Part shown: positions 13,820 to 26,190 of the stretch, piece by piece
How positions within the stretch are numbered: position 1 is the first letter of the stretch
Layout of the letters: the number at the start of each line of letters is the position of its first letter
Source: Styela clava
Taxonomy: Eukaryota; Chordata; Ascidiacea; Stolidobranchia; Styelidae
DNA: 64,000 nucleotides
Direction of reading: 5' to 3'
Assembly (NCBI RefSeq): GCF_964204865.1
Contig: NC_135259.1
Coordinates: 11,480,974 to 11,544,973, forward strand
Position numbers and translations under genes: made by a program
Notes under the pieces: model-generated
What the model saw: only the letters and a program-made list of their open reading frames with translations
What the model was told of the DNA's origin: nothing
Databases searched by the model: none

Positions 13820-14600
13820 CAATCAAAAGGAATTTTTTTCATGGAGTTAGATTCCCATATACTTGTTATATACCCCAAAATAAACTGCACTGTATAAAGC
13901 TTTATTTTATACTTATTGTTAAATATGCATGACTATCTATTAAATCGTGCAACAGACAATGCTCAGATAAATCCGTAGACAATGTTATAAACAAATAGCC
14001 AACTACACTGTAATAATGAAGGGTAGTTTATACCGAAATCGGCCTCGCATTTTCAGACTTATCCGTGGCAAAGACTGTAAATTTCATAAAGATTAATCCT
14101 TTGGAAACTTACCTAATATTAAGATTTGATACTGTTATATTATGTTTATTTTCTTTTACAAATATATATTACCAGAATTATAATTACAATCGACGGTATA
14201 TATGAATTTTTAAATTGTATTCTTTTACTGGCAAACTGTTAAATAATGAGAATGTTGTAATATTTAGGTTTGATTAAACCACAGAGTCTTTTCGCACCCA
14301 AAATATATTAGGTGTCTTATTGCACTTTTTATTCGATTTGTGATTCTATGCATATTTTGTATGAACGACGTATTTTTTCTATTATTCCGTAGACTTTTGA
14401 TGTCATAGCTTGTCAGGGAGCTTATATGACTTTCTCCAAAGTAAGCTATTAGGCCGCCATACAGGTTGATTTATTTCAAAAAACTGTTAACAATTTATTA
14501 TGTTGGGTATTGCTAATTGTGTGTGGGTTTCAGTGAAATAACAAGAGACAAAAAAATACTATGGACCTCTATAGATAATATAGTTTTTGCTTCGTTTTAT
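13490..14600 (+). repeat. Inverted segmental duplication, left copy B (partner 49310-51835)
   Basis: This segment covers the last intron, last exon and 3' flank of the GPCR. Its reverse complement is found at 49310-51835, where it is interrupted by three insertions. Landmarks shared by both copies include the last coding exon, aagctttattttatactta, caacagacaatgctcagat and aggccgccat near 14460. Because intronic DNA is included, the duplication occurred at the DNA level and not through an mRNA. Confidence 0.85.
13879..13884 (+). promoter_or_regulatory. Poly(A) signal of the adhesion GPCR
   Basis: An AATAAA hexamer lies about 60 bases after the stop codon at 13817-13819. Confidence 0.6.
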
Positions 14601-15258
14601 TTCTTATATTTTTATCTGTATTAGTTGTAGTGATATCGTGATAAACTTTGTGAAAATGCAACATTTATTCAAACTATTGGCCTTCGTTGACATTGTATAT
14701 AAAGCAACTGGATTATAATCAAATGCAATTGGGTGTGTGTATTTTTCAATATCAATTTTTAAGGCTGTCGGAAATGAATGCAATTTCCAGATCAATAATA
14801 ATTGCTACTATTTCCGTAGTGCGTGCAACTAAATCTGTAAACTGCATTTTGATGTTCGGATACGTATTTGCGGTTCCCATGGCTTGATATGTTGAGAATA
14901 CGCTGTGTGATGTATAGCGTTTAGAATTTCTCATTTCCAATGAAGTAGTATTCAGCAGCTTATGAATACGAAAACTTTTTATCCATAAATGTTGATAATA
15001 ATATATGGAACAGGCTTGAGGGAATCTTGAGAATATGCATAGAGGAAAAAACAGAAGCTTATTTTGTTAGATAATTTTATTCCCACACATCGTGCTATTA
15101 CTTATTAAATTTTGATAAAAATCGTTTTATATTGAATTTTGTAAAAATAATATAGGACCATCAAGAGATAGAATAGAAAATTTAGATTGAGTACAATTCG
15201 TTTTCCCGGTGCAGTTACTTACAATAAATACATCGTTCGTACGCGCGACGGTTTAGTG
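14601..15258. other. Intergenic, no gene seen
   Basis: AT-rich sequence with only short overlapping open frames on both strands, which have no supporting splice signals or composition. Confidence 0.5.
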
Positions 15259-15572
15259 CAGGGGCGCACAACCTTTAATACCAGGGAAGTGCCAGATACA
15301 ATTAATGTGTCACAAAAATTTTGGTTACTGATCCTACGACGTTCGTTGTCCCGCTGGTACAAATTAGCTATTAGGTAATGTAACGTCATAGCCATAGATA
15401 ATAAAATGGACTCAGCTATGGACTCAGCTATGAGCTTTGCAACACAAAAGGATTGGAATTACTCTCACGTGCCAGATCAAACCAAGATTTAAAGTTGGCA
15501 CTTCTCCGCGGGCCACACAATTTCTGCTTGTGCCAACATTTGGGTCCCCTGGCCGCAGGTTGCACACCCCTG
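15259..15572. mobile_element. hAT-like MITE, family 1
   Basis: The left end caggggcgcacaacc and right end ggttgcacacccctg form imperfect terminal inverted repeats. They are flanked by 8-bp near-duplicates, gtttagtg (15251-15258) and gttcagtg (15573-15580). The element is 314 bp and has no coding capacity. Related copies lie at 40057-40371 and 49936-50288, sharing internal strings such as cttctccgcggg. Confidence 0.8.
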
Positions 15573-16739
15573 GTTCAGTGGGTTATGCGTTGAAGCTAAA
15601 TATGTTGGCGCCACAAGCTTTTGATCTCGTGACAATATTTTGTAATAAATTGGGCAAGTATTGCTAAACGAATGAGCTTGCCGTCCTTAATTACCAGTAT
15701 AGTATTTTCTTACTTTTGATTAACTACTTGTCTAGTCTGGAGCCATTTTCAAAATGAATGTGCGACAACATTCCGCACAAATTACATCTATATGTTAATT
15801 AGCAGTGACCAATATCAGTTAAAATTTTGAGAGCTTGAATCTCTTTATAATGCGAGAAATTCAGCATAATACAGTATACGTGGTTGGGTATAAAGTATGG
15901 ATTTTGTACTTCCTGACTTCATGGTATAGCCATAATTAGTTGTAGATTGTGGCCTAGATTGTATTTTAAGATGAATGATAACAGTAATATTATTGCATTT
16001 CCGCGCGTTTCCGGTGCAGTTTCCTCATTATACTATGAAACCCCGTTATCTGCTATTAACCGTTCTCTAACTGACTTTGGAATCTTACCTATGGTATTAT
16101 ACACTGTACTTTTTGTACTGTTCTCCAAGTCAATTTATATCAAATCAATTATATATATTTATATAAAAATAAAGTCCACATGTTTTTCGATATTTTTTGA
16201 GGAATTCTACCTCAAATATTCATAATAGGAAAATTAACGAAAATTAAAAGTTAACGGACAGGTGTGCAAAACTCGCTGTGGTTTATTAGCAATTAATTTT
16301 TAATAAAAGAAAGTACATTAACCATTCTTTAATGATACATGTGTGGTCCTAATCCTTAATGCACGTGTAATTGATAATTCATAAGAATTAGCAAAAAAAA
16401 TGAAACTTTTCTGAAATGGAAAACCGAACACACAAATTGCTACACATTCCAATGGGTAAATATATCTTCATATTATGCTAGTGCATGCATGCTAGTGAAA
16501 ATGCATGTTGGCTTATGTCATTTATGAGAAGTCATGATTCAAAATAGCACTCCTGAAGGATAAAATTTATTTATCAATATTAATATGAATTACAAAAACT
16601 GTCGACATTTTCGCACGAGAATTTGTTACTTTATTGTACTAATTGATTGTTATGCAATTAATAAAAGTTAATTTAGTTACGGTATATTATTATTTTTGAA
16701 TACTTTTTTAGATATTTGAACTGTATTGTGTAGCCAAGA
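15573..16739. other. Intergenic, no gene seen
   Basis: AT-rich sequence. The open frame at 15947-16225 has low-complexity composition and no splice or start support, so it was not called. Confidence 0.5.
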
Positions 16740-16991
16740 ATGTATGCAAAATTTTGTATATCCGTCCGTCGAGTGGGTTCTGTCTGCTTCATGCTTCTGT
16801 GCATAAAACTGATGGCGAATGATTTCTTGTCAAATCGGGTCAACAGGATAAATGTGATTAAAGTACACAATATCATTTCTAAGCGTAAAACGGGTACTTT
16901 AATACTATATATGTTTTCTTCTTGCATATTCATGTTACTATTTCTTCGAAAACTATTTTTATTCGTATCTAGTTTATTTTTGACGCGCCAG
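16740..16991 (+). CDS. Possible upstream exon encoding a signal anchor for the GT31 gene
   Basis: An open frame starting at ATG 16740 contains a hydrophobic stretch (TGTLILYMFSSCIFMLLF and following residues) like the type II membrane anchor expected of a Golgi glycosyltransferase. A CAG|GTGACA donor stands at 16991/16992. The donor is phase 0, while the glycosyltransferase exon needs one leftover base, so the two do not join in frame as read. Either another junction is used or this is not an exon. Confidence 0.25.
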
Positions 16992-17289
16992 GTGACAGAC
17001 TACTCTAACGTAAAATGAGTTTCTGCGTTCAAATATAGTGGGGTATGCGAGCATGTTTAAATAAAATATTAGATCATGTGATTTTCGTAATGAAAAGGTC
17101 GTAAGTTTGAGGTTCCCCTCTTTCTATGCTTGATATATTACACACATCGTCATTATCAAGCATCTCTCTTTCCGTATAATGGTGTGACTTGTTGTAAATT
17201 CAAATGCATGGCTATTGCAAATGTTGTTCCATGCTTTTTTCTTTAAGACAACTTTTTTTCGAAATGATGCTTAAATTCTACAATTTCAG

Positions 17290-18401
17290 ATAACAGGAAT
17301 ATCAAATCTACCTACGTTATTCTTAATAAGAATATTCCACGTGATGATACGTATAGCAGATACGAGACTATAACATCTTCTCCATCAATCACACACAAAA
17401 TATCGCCAGATGATGCCAATTATGAGGATATGCCAGGACTTCGAAGTATGGATGAAGCTCTCGATCTTCCTCCACTATTGCTTTCCGCTAGTGGGCAACA
17501 AACAGCTCCAACAATTGAATATTCTCAAAGAAGGGATCATGATTCAATTATTTCACACAATGATACTTGCAATTCGCAAAAATCTGCTCAACAGAATGAT
17601 GTGTTTCTAGTTTTAGCAATACGTTCTGTCTGTGAGTCAACTGATAGGAGAAAAGCCATTAGAATGACTTGGGGTAATACGACATACAGCACAAAAGTAC
17701 TGGGTGTGCGTATCGAAATAGTATTTTTGTTAGGAAAATGTAAAACTGATAAAGCGCAAAATCTTCTTTTTGGAGAAGATAGCATTTATTCAGATATACT
17801 TCAATGGAATTTCGATGATGCTTTTAACACACTAACTCGGAAAGATTGTCTTTTTATGCAATGGTTTGTGAAACATTGTCGACATATTCCTTATGTTTTC
17901 AAAGGTGATGATGATATTTTAGTTAACCTTCCAAATATTCTTCAATATTTAGTGACTTTACCTGCAGAAAAAAGGAATGAACTCTTCGTTGGATCAAAAT
18001 TAGAATACAGTCCAAGAATTACCAATCCAAATTCCAAATATTATGTGAGTTCTAATTTATATTCCGGAGAATATTATCCTCCATACGTATCAGGAGGTGG
18101 ATTTCTTCTTAGTGGCAATTTGACTTTTAAATTTTTTTTGCAATCACTAAAAACTCGTATTATTCCGATGGATGATGCGTTCATGGGAATAATGGCAAAG
18201 ACATTGGGCGTCACACCAGAAGATGACAGAGGTTTCAAAAATTGGGGCCTGAAAATCCTAGACTCTTGTCGACTTGCCAAAATAAAAACATATCACAAAG
18301 TTTCTCCACGGCAAATGTTATTGACGTGGAAAGCATTAATTCAAGTTGATTTATCACAATGCGGATCTGACTCAGATGACGTTTATGTTGATAGAATGTG
18401 A
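17290..18401 (+). CDS. Beta-1,3-galactosyl/N-acetylglucosaminyltransferase (GT31), 5' end uncertain
   Basis: The frame is open from a good acceptor (caatttcag, ending at 17289) to the stop at 18399-18401. The only in-frame ATG is at 17430 and would give 323 residues. Counting from that ATG, the visible GT31 motifs are RKAIRMTWG (74-82), the DxD-type metal and UDP-sugar site FKGDDD (157-162), PPYVSGGGFLLSG (217-229) and MDDAFMG (247-253, the family's E-D-V-x-x-G block with changed residues). The enzyme should add a beta-1,3-linked sugar to glycan chains in the Golgi lumen. The usual N-terminal membrane anchor is missing from this exon, so an upstream exon is expected; 16740-16991 is the only candidate seen and it does not fit in phase. 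The exact donor sugar cannot be told. Confidence 0.85.
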
Positions 18402-18800
18402 AGATAGAAATTCTAACATGCAAACCGAAGTAGACGGAATAGCCAAATAGACGAAAAAAAACGATTCATGCCAAAATACATTCGATATTTTTTGTTCATG
18501 TAACAGAACAACTTGCAATAACAACAAAAACAAAATGCAATCAAAGAAAATTAAATTGAATTTTACTAAAACGTTTCCGTCAGCGATTTACTAAGCATGA
18601 GTTATAACCAATTTGAATAAAATTAACTAATGTGTGTTAAGTTCATTTGACCGTTATTTAAAGTGTACACATATTATTTTAAATTACACAGATTATTCAA
18701 TGTAACGGCTATTTATTTATTTGGTTCAATGAAGCAAATTTAACAGTAATTTCAATTATGTTTTTAGGAGGAAATGTTTATCTACCATGGGTGTATGCCA

Positions 18801-18806
18801 AATAAA
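18801..18806 (+). promoter_or_regulatory. Possible poly(A) signal of the GT31 gene
   Basis: An AATAAA hexamer lies about 400 bases after the stop. Another AATAAA at about 18616 is also possible. Confidence 0.4.
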
Positions 18807-20332
18807 AGTTTAATGCACAGAGTATATAATATTTTGCAGAAGTAAGTAACAAAAGGCCATAATTGTGTTTTTGTTTATGTAGTTGGAAATAAGTGATGTT
18901 AGCAGGCTGGTTTTAAATGATCAATTTAAAGTTTTGTTCTATAAAAAAACTAGTATGGGTAAATGGTTGAACACCACCATATTTTTGAATAAACGTTTTA
19001 TTTGTTGGTTACTCCAATATGCACCAAGCGAAATCAAATGTTTTTTCTCGTAAATGAATATGCTTGCTTTTTTGTTAATGGCAACAGCTGTTGTGGATCG
19101 ACTTCATATTATTTTTATATGTGTGAAAGTAAACAAGGATATCAGGAATTCCTGGGATAGAAATGATATGAGAATCAACATTTTATATTCAAACGTGAAG
19201 AGAATATTCGATTAAACTATATATCCACGCGTTAACCTTATAACGAGTATGCGCCATTTTATGGTGTGTCAAGAATAAAATCCTATATACTAGATTAACG
19301 ATGTAAATTTTTCGATGATCTCACCTTACAACTCTACGCCTGTTTGTTGAGCTAATTCAATATTGCTTCCTATTAAGATACGCTCACTAAAACGCTAGAA
19401 CTAAATTATTTCCACTGAATTGTGCACTTAATAGTCATCCAGTTCTGTATTTTATTCACTAAAGTAAATGAAACGATTGAACTCCGAAATGAAAAATAAA
19501 TAAATCAAATATTCCGCACTTGAAAGATAAAACAAAAATTATATATTACAAATTGCTCATGACATAAAATGGAAAGCATGATATATATTAATAAATATAA
19601 AATTATTTGCAATGTTGAGTCATATAGAGATGCCCAGGACGATTCTGGCGCAAATTTGGCTGGCTTCTGACTAAAGTTTTGGTGTTTGTGAAAAGTTCAG
19701 TTTTTAAAAATTGAGTGCACTCACAAATATGTATCTTTATAAATACATAAAGCAATTTTCAACTAATTTCTACTTAAGTAGACATAAAAAAACTGCTAAC
19801 GAATTATGTTGGATAGGAAGGATGGCGTGTCTTATTGAAAACTCGATTGCCCTGGCTATAAACCGGGTCAGTACTGCATACATTGTACCGAATATAAATG
19901 TGCGAGAAGGGATTGTATGTTCATAAGTTTTGATACAGATCTTCCTTAGACTTAAAAAATTCTTACAAGCTTATGACATTTAACAGTAATGCAAGATTGA
20001 AGCAATAATATTTTCTAAACACCTTTGGATTTTTCCCATTTTCTAAAATTTGCGAAAACAAGCCTGTAGTAATAATGGTATTATAAATTAAATTACCAGA
20101 AAAGCTCAAATACCCAAAATCTTGATTATATCATTCTTTTTTTTATCGAAATATTTGTTAAATATTCATTCATTGTTGCTTTTATTAGTGTTTCGATCAA
20201 ATCAAATTGCATCATGTCATGGGATGCGATGGTATTTGATTCAATGAGATCGGCATCCATTTCGGAATTCCATCACTTTAAAATCGACGAAGATTATTTT
20301 TTGTAACAAATAAAAAACATTCTTCAATTTTC
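18807..20332. other. Intergenic, no gene seen
   Basis: AT-rich sequence. Short ORFs such as 19711-19926 have neither splice support nor recognisable protein features. A TTTATT at 20181-20186 (AATAAA on the minus strand) could serve the gene at 20333-21818. Confidence 0.5.
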
Positions 20333-21818
20333 TCAGGACTGTGTTTTTCCTGGCTTATTCCTGTAGAAGCAACTCAGCAAACACAGTGCTGAAAACGCAA
20401 GAGATGATATCACAATGATATCTGATGTACAGGTCATATTACCCAAAAAAGGGCGGGTCGAACTTTCATTTTCTTTGTCTCCAACCTGTCTTTGCATCAC
20501 GAGTCCTTTTGTTCTGATAAACAGTTTGCATTCATGTTCAAAATGTCCGTGAACAAAATTCCCATTTGTTGTTGGCACTCGATGTCGTGTTCTAACTGGA
20601 GCACAATATGAATTTCCCTCATTGACGGTGGTTATGGGCGTAGACGATGAACATATTCTTCTTGTTGCGACGAACGGTCTAATTGAAATTGTGCGACTTC
20701 CAGTTGAGGAACGGAATGCTGTGTACAACTTATCCGTTCTTTCTACTGTAGGGCATGGCTGTAATAAAACAATTCACAATTAACACAGTGTATATCGACG
20801 TCTGTGATATGAAACAGGTATGTGTTTGAAGACACCCAAATGGATTGCTTCAATAAAATTCTATCGGTTTTCAAACCACAGCACGAAAGTATGAAAATTG
20901 CTTGGTAAGAAAAAGGTTTTGTGCTGTAATAATTTTTGCTTATACTAAATTGATTGATAAAATAGTAATTATGCCTCGTGCTTCTTCCAAATATGAAATT
21001 TAAATCAAAATGACATTTTTTATCCAGGAATTGTATTAAAAACTGGGTAAAAATTTATGAACAAAATGGCGAAACTCATGGTCGCCATTTTTCTCTCGTT
21101 CCAGTTTTGGAAAATCAATTTTAAAATTGAGTTTAATTGAGAAAAAAAAAATTTATAGATTTGATTATAAATTCTAGTTAGAACAATATTTCGAATCAAC
21201 AAAATGAATATGTTTTCTCTTTTATTTGACGTCCTGATTTCAGTGTTTTTTTACTGAGGAATTGCGGATTCTACCAGTGATTATCTGTGTCATGTGCCTG
21301 ACAATGGCGCAATTTTGACAGTCATTTGTTTTTTAATATATATCTAATACTGATGAGGCGCATTGAAGTGAGAAGTTAAGTATTATATATACTCCAGTAA
21401 GACTTTATACCAACTGCTGCTTTGTTGTGAACTCTATAAATAAAATATCACAAAAAAACTATTTCAAATTTTATACGTCCAAACTTACGTCAATTCCAAA
21501 TGCTTGACGAGAATATTCAAATCGTGGAATTTTTTCGTCGACATCGTCAGTTTCGTTCTTATTTCCTGCTATGGATCTTCGATTTTGTTGATGAAGTAGA
21601 TTTGGTTTACTTCGTAATAAATTAATCCATCGGTTTCTGTCTTGTTCATTGGAAATTTCTGGCTCTTGAGAAGGGATTTTTTCGGGTAATGTACTTCCAA
21701 AATTTTCAGAGCCAAAATCATCTTTTGCTTTCTCTTTTGGAAATTGCGATGGTGCTGGATAAACCAAGTCCATACTTGCAACAATCACAGCTATTTTGAA
21801 ATAAATAGCAACATTCAT
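20333..21818 (-). CDS. Unrecognised two-exon secreted precursor or single-pass membrane protein
   Basis: Exon 1 is 21818-21489, ending GAC|GTAAGT. Exon 2 is 20758-20333, preceded by a tgttttattacag acceptor. Both junctions are phase 0, giving 251 residues. Residues 1-22 look like a signal peptide (MNVAIYFKIAVIVASMDLVY). Residues 23-110 are polar, Pro/Glu/Asn rich and cysteine free, with a dibasic site (QQNRRSI) that may allow processing. The second exon carries five cysteines (112, 146, 162, 187, 220) and an N-glycosylation site (NMT), then a hydrophobic segment at about 224-242 (IIVISSLAFSALCLLSCFY) and a short basic tail. This layout fits a type I membrane protein or a processed membrane-tethered ligand. 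I cannot assign a family. Confidence 0.7.
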
Positions 21819-23421
21819 TTTTATATTACAAATTTATGGTATTTTATTGGGCAGAATGACAGTGTATCTGGAAATTGAAGAAATTGGTAACGTAAAAATT
21901 AATAATGTACATCATAAGAAAGCTTTTCAATCTAGAATTACCTTGTTGGAGATACAATATAAACCGTTTATGTTGTATTGATCAACGATCAAAGTTTTAA
22001 AAAAATGGTCTACGGCAACCTCGAAGGTAATCCGACCTAGTACCTGATTATCTGAAAGTGCATTTTAAACCCAAATTTTGTGGCCGCCTCAAACCTTATT
22101 CAGGAATTTAATTTTTGCAAGCTATCCATAATCGCGTTTTGTTGCTAAATATAGCACAGAACAATACACTCTTTTCGAATTTCACAGCTACTAGTAAAAA
22201 GTAAGAACATATTCACCCAATATACACAATAAATAATATTGTTGTACGACTACTTGTAATACATTCATAATTCGATCTTATCAAAGATAAATGCCAGACA
22301 GTTTGGGCAAATATTATAATAGTCTACAATTACTGAGATATTCAAGTCAAAAGCTAGTAAAAACTCGTTTACGGAGATTACATAGACAAAGCCACGATCA
22401 AAACAATGTCCCGTCATTAACGCCGTATTTCGCATTGTCACGCTAAAACCCTAGGCCTAGTCCCTCCTAACCTTATACCTGTGGTACTTGAGTGTCATGG
22501 CTAGGCCTAGTCTATCACATTGTTTTGCAGTTTAATAATTTAGATGAGATAATTAGATTGGATAAATATATTTTCATGCCAATATCCAAATAGGAGGCCT
22601 CGTGAGCAATATATCATTTCTGGTCTAAAAAACTGTTTCCCTTTTTATAGTAATAATATTGTTGTACATTGTCGTGTTTGTAAGACTGATAAAAATAAAA
22701 TAAAATAGACTGCATTTTGATATAACGTTCACTTTGCAGAAACGTACGCTCCCATGTACAAATAATTTAAAGTGTCATAATAGGTTCGAGCTTATTTCTA
22801 GCGTCACGCCTGACTGCTGTCTAAATATCAGGTATCACCATTTTAACATTTCTGAAATTACCCTTTGCCCTGGATCTAAATTTTCAACCTCATAGATGTC
22901 ACGACGTAAACTCATTAAAATCGATAGAGTTTACCATATTTCATAGTAACAAGATGATATGCATGAAACAATTTTGCTATTATTTATTATAGATTTGATC
23001 TAATGATGGTCGTAATACTTCAAGTTGGAGGCGGTCACTGAAAAGTTAAAATTCACAAAAATCCTAATTGAGATTAATGCTTTATAGACGAATCTGAAAT
23101 TATTTTCAAAATCTCTTCCAATTGTAGTTCTGACATTATTTTTTGAAATTTCCAACTTTGCCTACTATACCTATATCTACTTCCAATAACTTTTATCCTC
23201 TAACGTTAAACGAAACGTCTTAAATCAAGTGCTTAGTAAAATGGCAGAGCCTGTCAAATTTATATATTTTCCATCGCGGGTGATGCAAACTAGTTTTATT
23301 TTCACTTCAATAAAAAGGGGATATTGCTTTTCTCGGGTAAATCGCTTTCGCGAAAAAAGTACAAACCCGTTCGGGGGATAGTACCACGCGGTATAGATTT
23401 CATCAAAAAAAAAGTAGAACA

Positions 23422-23709
23422 GTGGGATTAGAAAAAATGTAGAAGAACTGGAAAATTTGTTCTGCTCTTCTATAATGTCATTACAATATGATTCGCCGTT
23501 ACAAAATTCAGAAAATTGATTACCAAAAGTGTGGAATATACTAATTTTTCATTATAAAATGTGGGACGGTGGGATTAGAAAAACATGTAGAAGAACTGGA
23601 AAAAATTTTCTGCTCTTCTATGGTGTCATAACAATATGATTCGCCGTTACAAAATTCAGAAAATTTATCACTAAAAGTGTGGAATATACTAATTTTTCAT
23701 TATAAAATC
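23422..23709. repeat. Tandem direct duplication, two units of about 147 bp
   Basis: Two adjacent units (start about 23422 and 23569) share gtgggattagaaaaa, gaagaactggaaaa, tatgattcgccgttacaaaa and gtggaatatactaattttt in the same order, with only a few differences. Confidence 0.9.
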
Positions 23710-26160
23710 AGTTATTACATTTTTGAGATTGCTATATATAATGAGCTGAATGACTTAGCGTTTTGTAGGTCATTAGTATATTCCTCGACCATTTGAAAAC
23801 CAATAAAATGCAGTGCATGCATATTGATTCATATTAGAGCTGGATATATGAGTCTGCAAATTTTTTATGTTTTTTCAAATTACTCTGCGGTCGACACACT
23901 GGAATGGTGGCTAGTTTATTTCCTTCGCCGCAAATTTAACGGAAAAAATATATAGTCAGTTTAATTTAGAAACTCAATTTTTTGTAATTCACTCATCATT
24001 TTTGTAATTTCGACCTGTAATATTTCCCAAACAATATCTACTAACACCTCTCTCCAATATGTATATCTCTTTTCTACCAATCTAAGCTATTGCGTTTGCG
24101 ATTGACAACTTTCTTTGAAAAAATATAAATCAAAAATAGAGAATACACCCTTTGAGAGTACTGTGTTATTTTGCTATTTCTTTAAATCAACAAGTATTCA
24201 TAATAGGTTTATTGCGGTTCACTCTATCTATACCTGATACATAATATACTGCATACGAAGTAACAGATATTTTATCCTTAGTTGGTAACAATTTTTATTC
24301 CATTGTTAAAGATGTCATCTCTTGGTCACTACATATGTAGCCTATGTTCTAATTATTGCTGACGCAGATATTTTTAGTTCGCTTCAAATTGAATGCACAT
24401 TTACCAATAACAGTCCATCTTGTTTAAATTAATGTCGTAATTTATTAAAAATGTTTTTATAATTATTTTGCGTGAGTAATATATTTGGACTCTAGTATTG
24501 TTTTCTTGATTTTGATAAACATTTATAGTACATATTCTAGAAATACAGGACAATATGATTTTTTTTAGTTCAAAGACACATTTGGCATCTGTATTCATTA
24601 TACGGGAATATTTTTGCTACTGGGTTGTGCCATTATGTAATGTTTTTGTAATGTGAGGTATGTAATAATAGCAATTTGAAACAGAATTCGGGAAAACACT
24701 GAAAATTTCCTTTTTATATTTATGATAAATCAAAACTTTTTGAAATAATTTTTTATAACTGATGCAAGCGTTAATAATAAGACGTTTACTATCAAACAGT
24801 AGAAGTTATTTCAATATTCCATCCGCTACGGGACAAAATTGGTAGAGTTGATGTAACTTGAAGAGAAATCAGTGTCAAAATTATATAAAAGTATAATTGT
24901 ATAATGATATGGTGGTATAATTTCATATCTGTGTCTATCCAAATTTTATAAAATTTTTAAATGCGTTATATTATTAGAAATAGCATTTCTGTTCGACTCA
25001 AAATTGCAAAATTTGCAATCATTATAGAATGTTTCTATTCCATTTTTGTTCATTAAAAAAGAGACTATGAATAAAATTTAAATATTGCTAGTAAAAAAAA
25101 AATTGTTTTTTCAAAATCAACTTCTGAACAACGCAATATTTTTATGTCAAGCATTTATATTACATGCTCATTTATAAAACATGTTCAAAGAAATAGTATA
25201 AAGGTTAACAATGTTTGGATAGGTGACAAAGTGAATTGATGCATAGATTATGGAATTTACAATTTTTATACCATAATATGAACCATAATATGAAACTCAC
25301 AATTACCTCTCACTCAAATGTGCCTGCGCTATTCCGGTAAATGGGTTCAAAATACAATAAATTAAAATTAATTAACATATTCATCGTCGTCATCAATTTT
25401 ATTCATTAAATGCTACAAAATAGATACGCGAGAATGATAATCTCCAAACTTAGTGGAAAATATTTCGGTTTCATTTGTTTCGTCTCTGGTAACATGCTGT
25501 TGCTTAGTCATAGATGAGGATGTAAATAAGGAAGTAGACGCACGGGAAAATACATGTTCGTTTCTCAAGGCCATTTTCGACATTTTTTTTTATATTAAAG
25601 TGAAGTAGACTTAAACATACTTGACGTCTATGAAAATAGCTTTCCTTTCGGGACTTTGTTTTCGATTCGCCAGCAAAAATAATATTTTTATTGATAACAT
25701 ATGATATTACTAAATGAAATTATTGTAGGGAAATGTTGAAGTAAATTCGTAACAATGTGTATAATGTATATTAAAGTTTAGAAATTACTTTTGGTTCTTA
25801 TTTACCAATGAAGTATTTTTCAGCAATATTATTAATTATGGGGATTTTCTTGAAAAACATAAGTAGAATGAAATTTTTCACTGAACACACGTCACAATAG
25901 TGGCAAATATTTTGTCGATTCATAGTATGGAAAAGACCTTTTGGTTGACGTGTGTGATACATTCATATATTGTGGCATCAAGACCTTATTATTAGCTGAA
26001 TCTGAATTTGAATTTTTTTACAATAATTGAAATCGTTAGCACTTTGTATAATATTCAAAATAGTTTGTGAAACATTACAAGTTTAAAAAGTTAGATTCTC
26101 AACCATTTTGTCATGGTAACTAATCAAATCAAAAAGTTGCGAATACTGGCCTGTTGAAAA

Positions 26161-26190
26161 ATATACACATATATATATATATATATATGT
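26161..26190. repeat. (AT)n microsatellite
   Basis: An uninterrupted run of alternating A and T lies at about 26168-26189. Confidence 0.9.
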
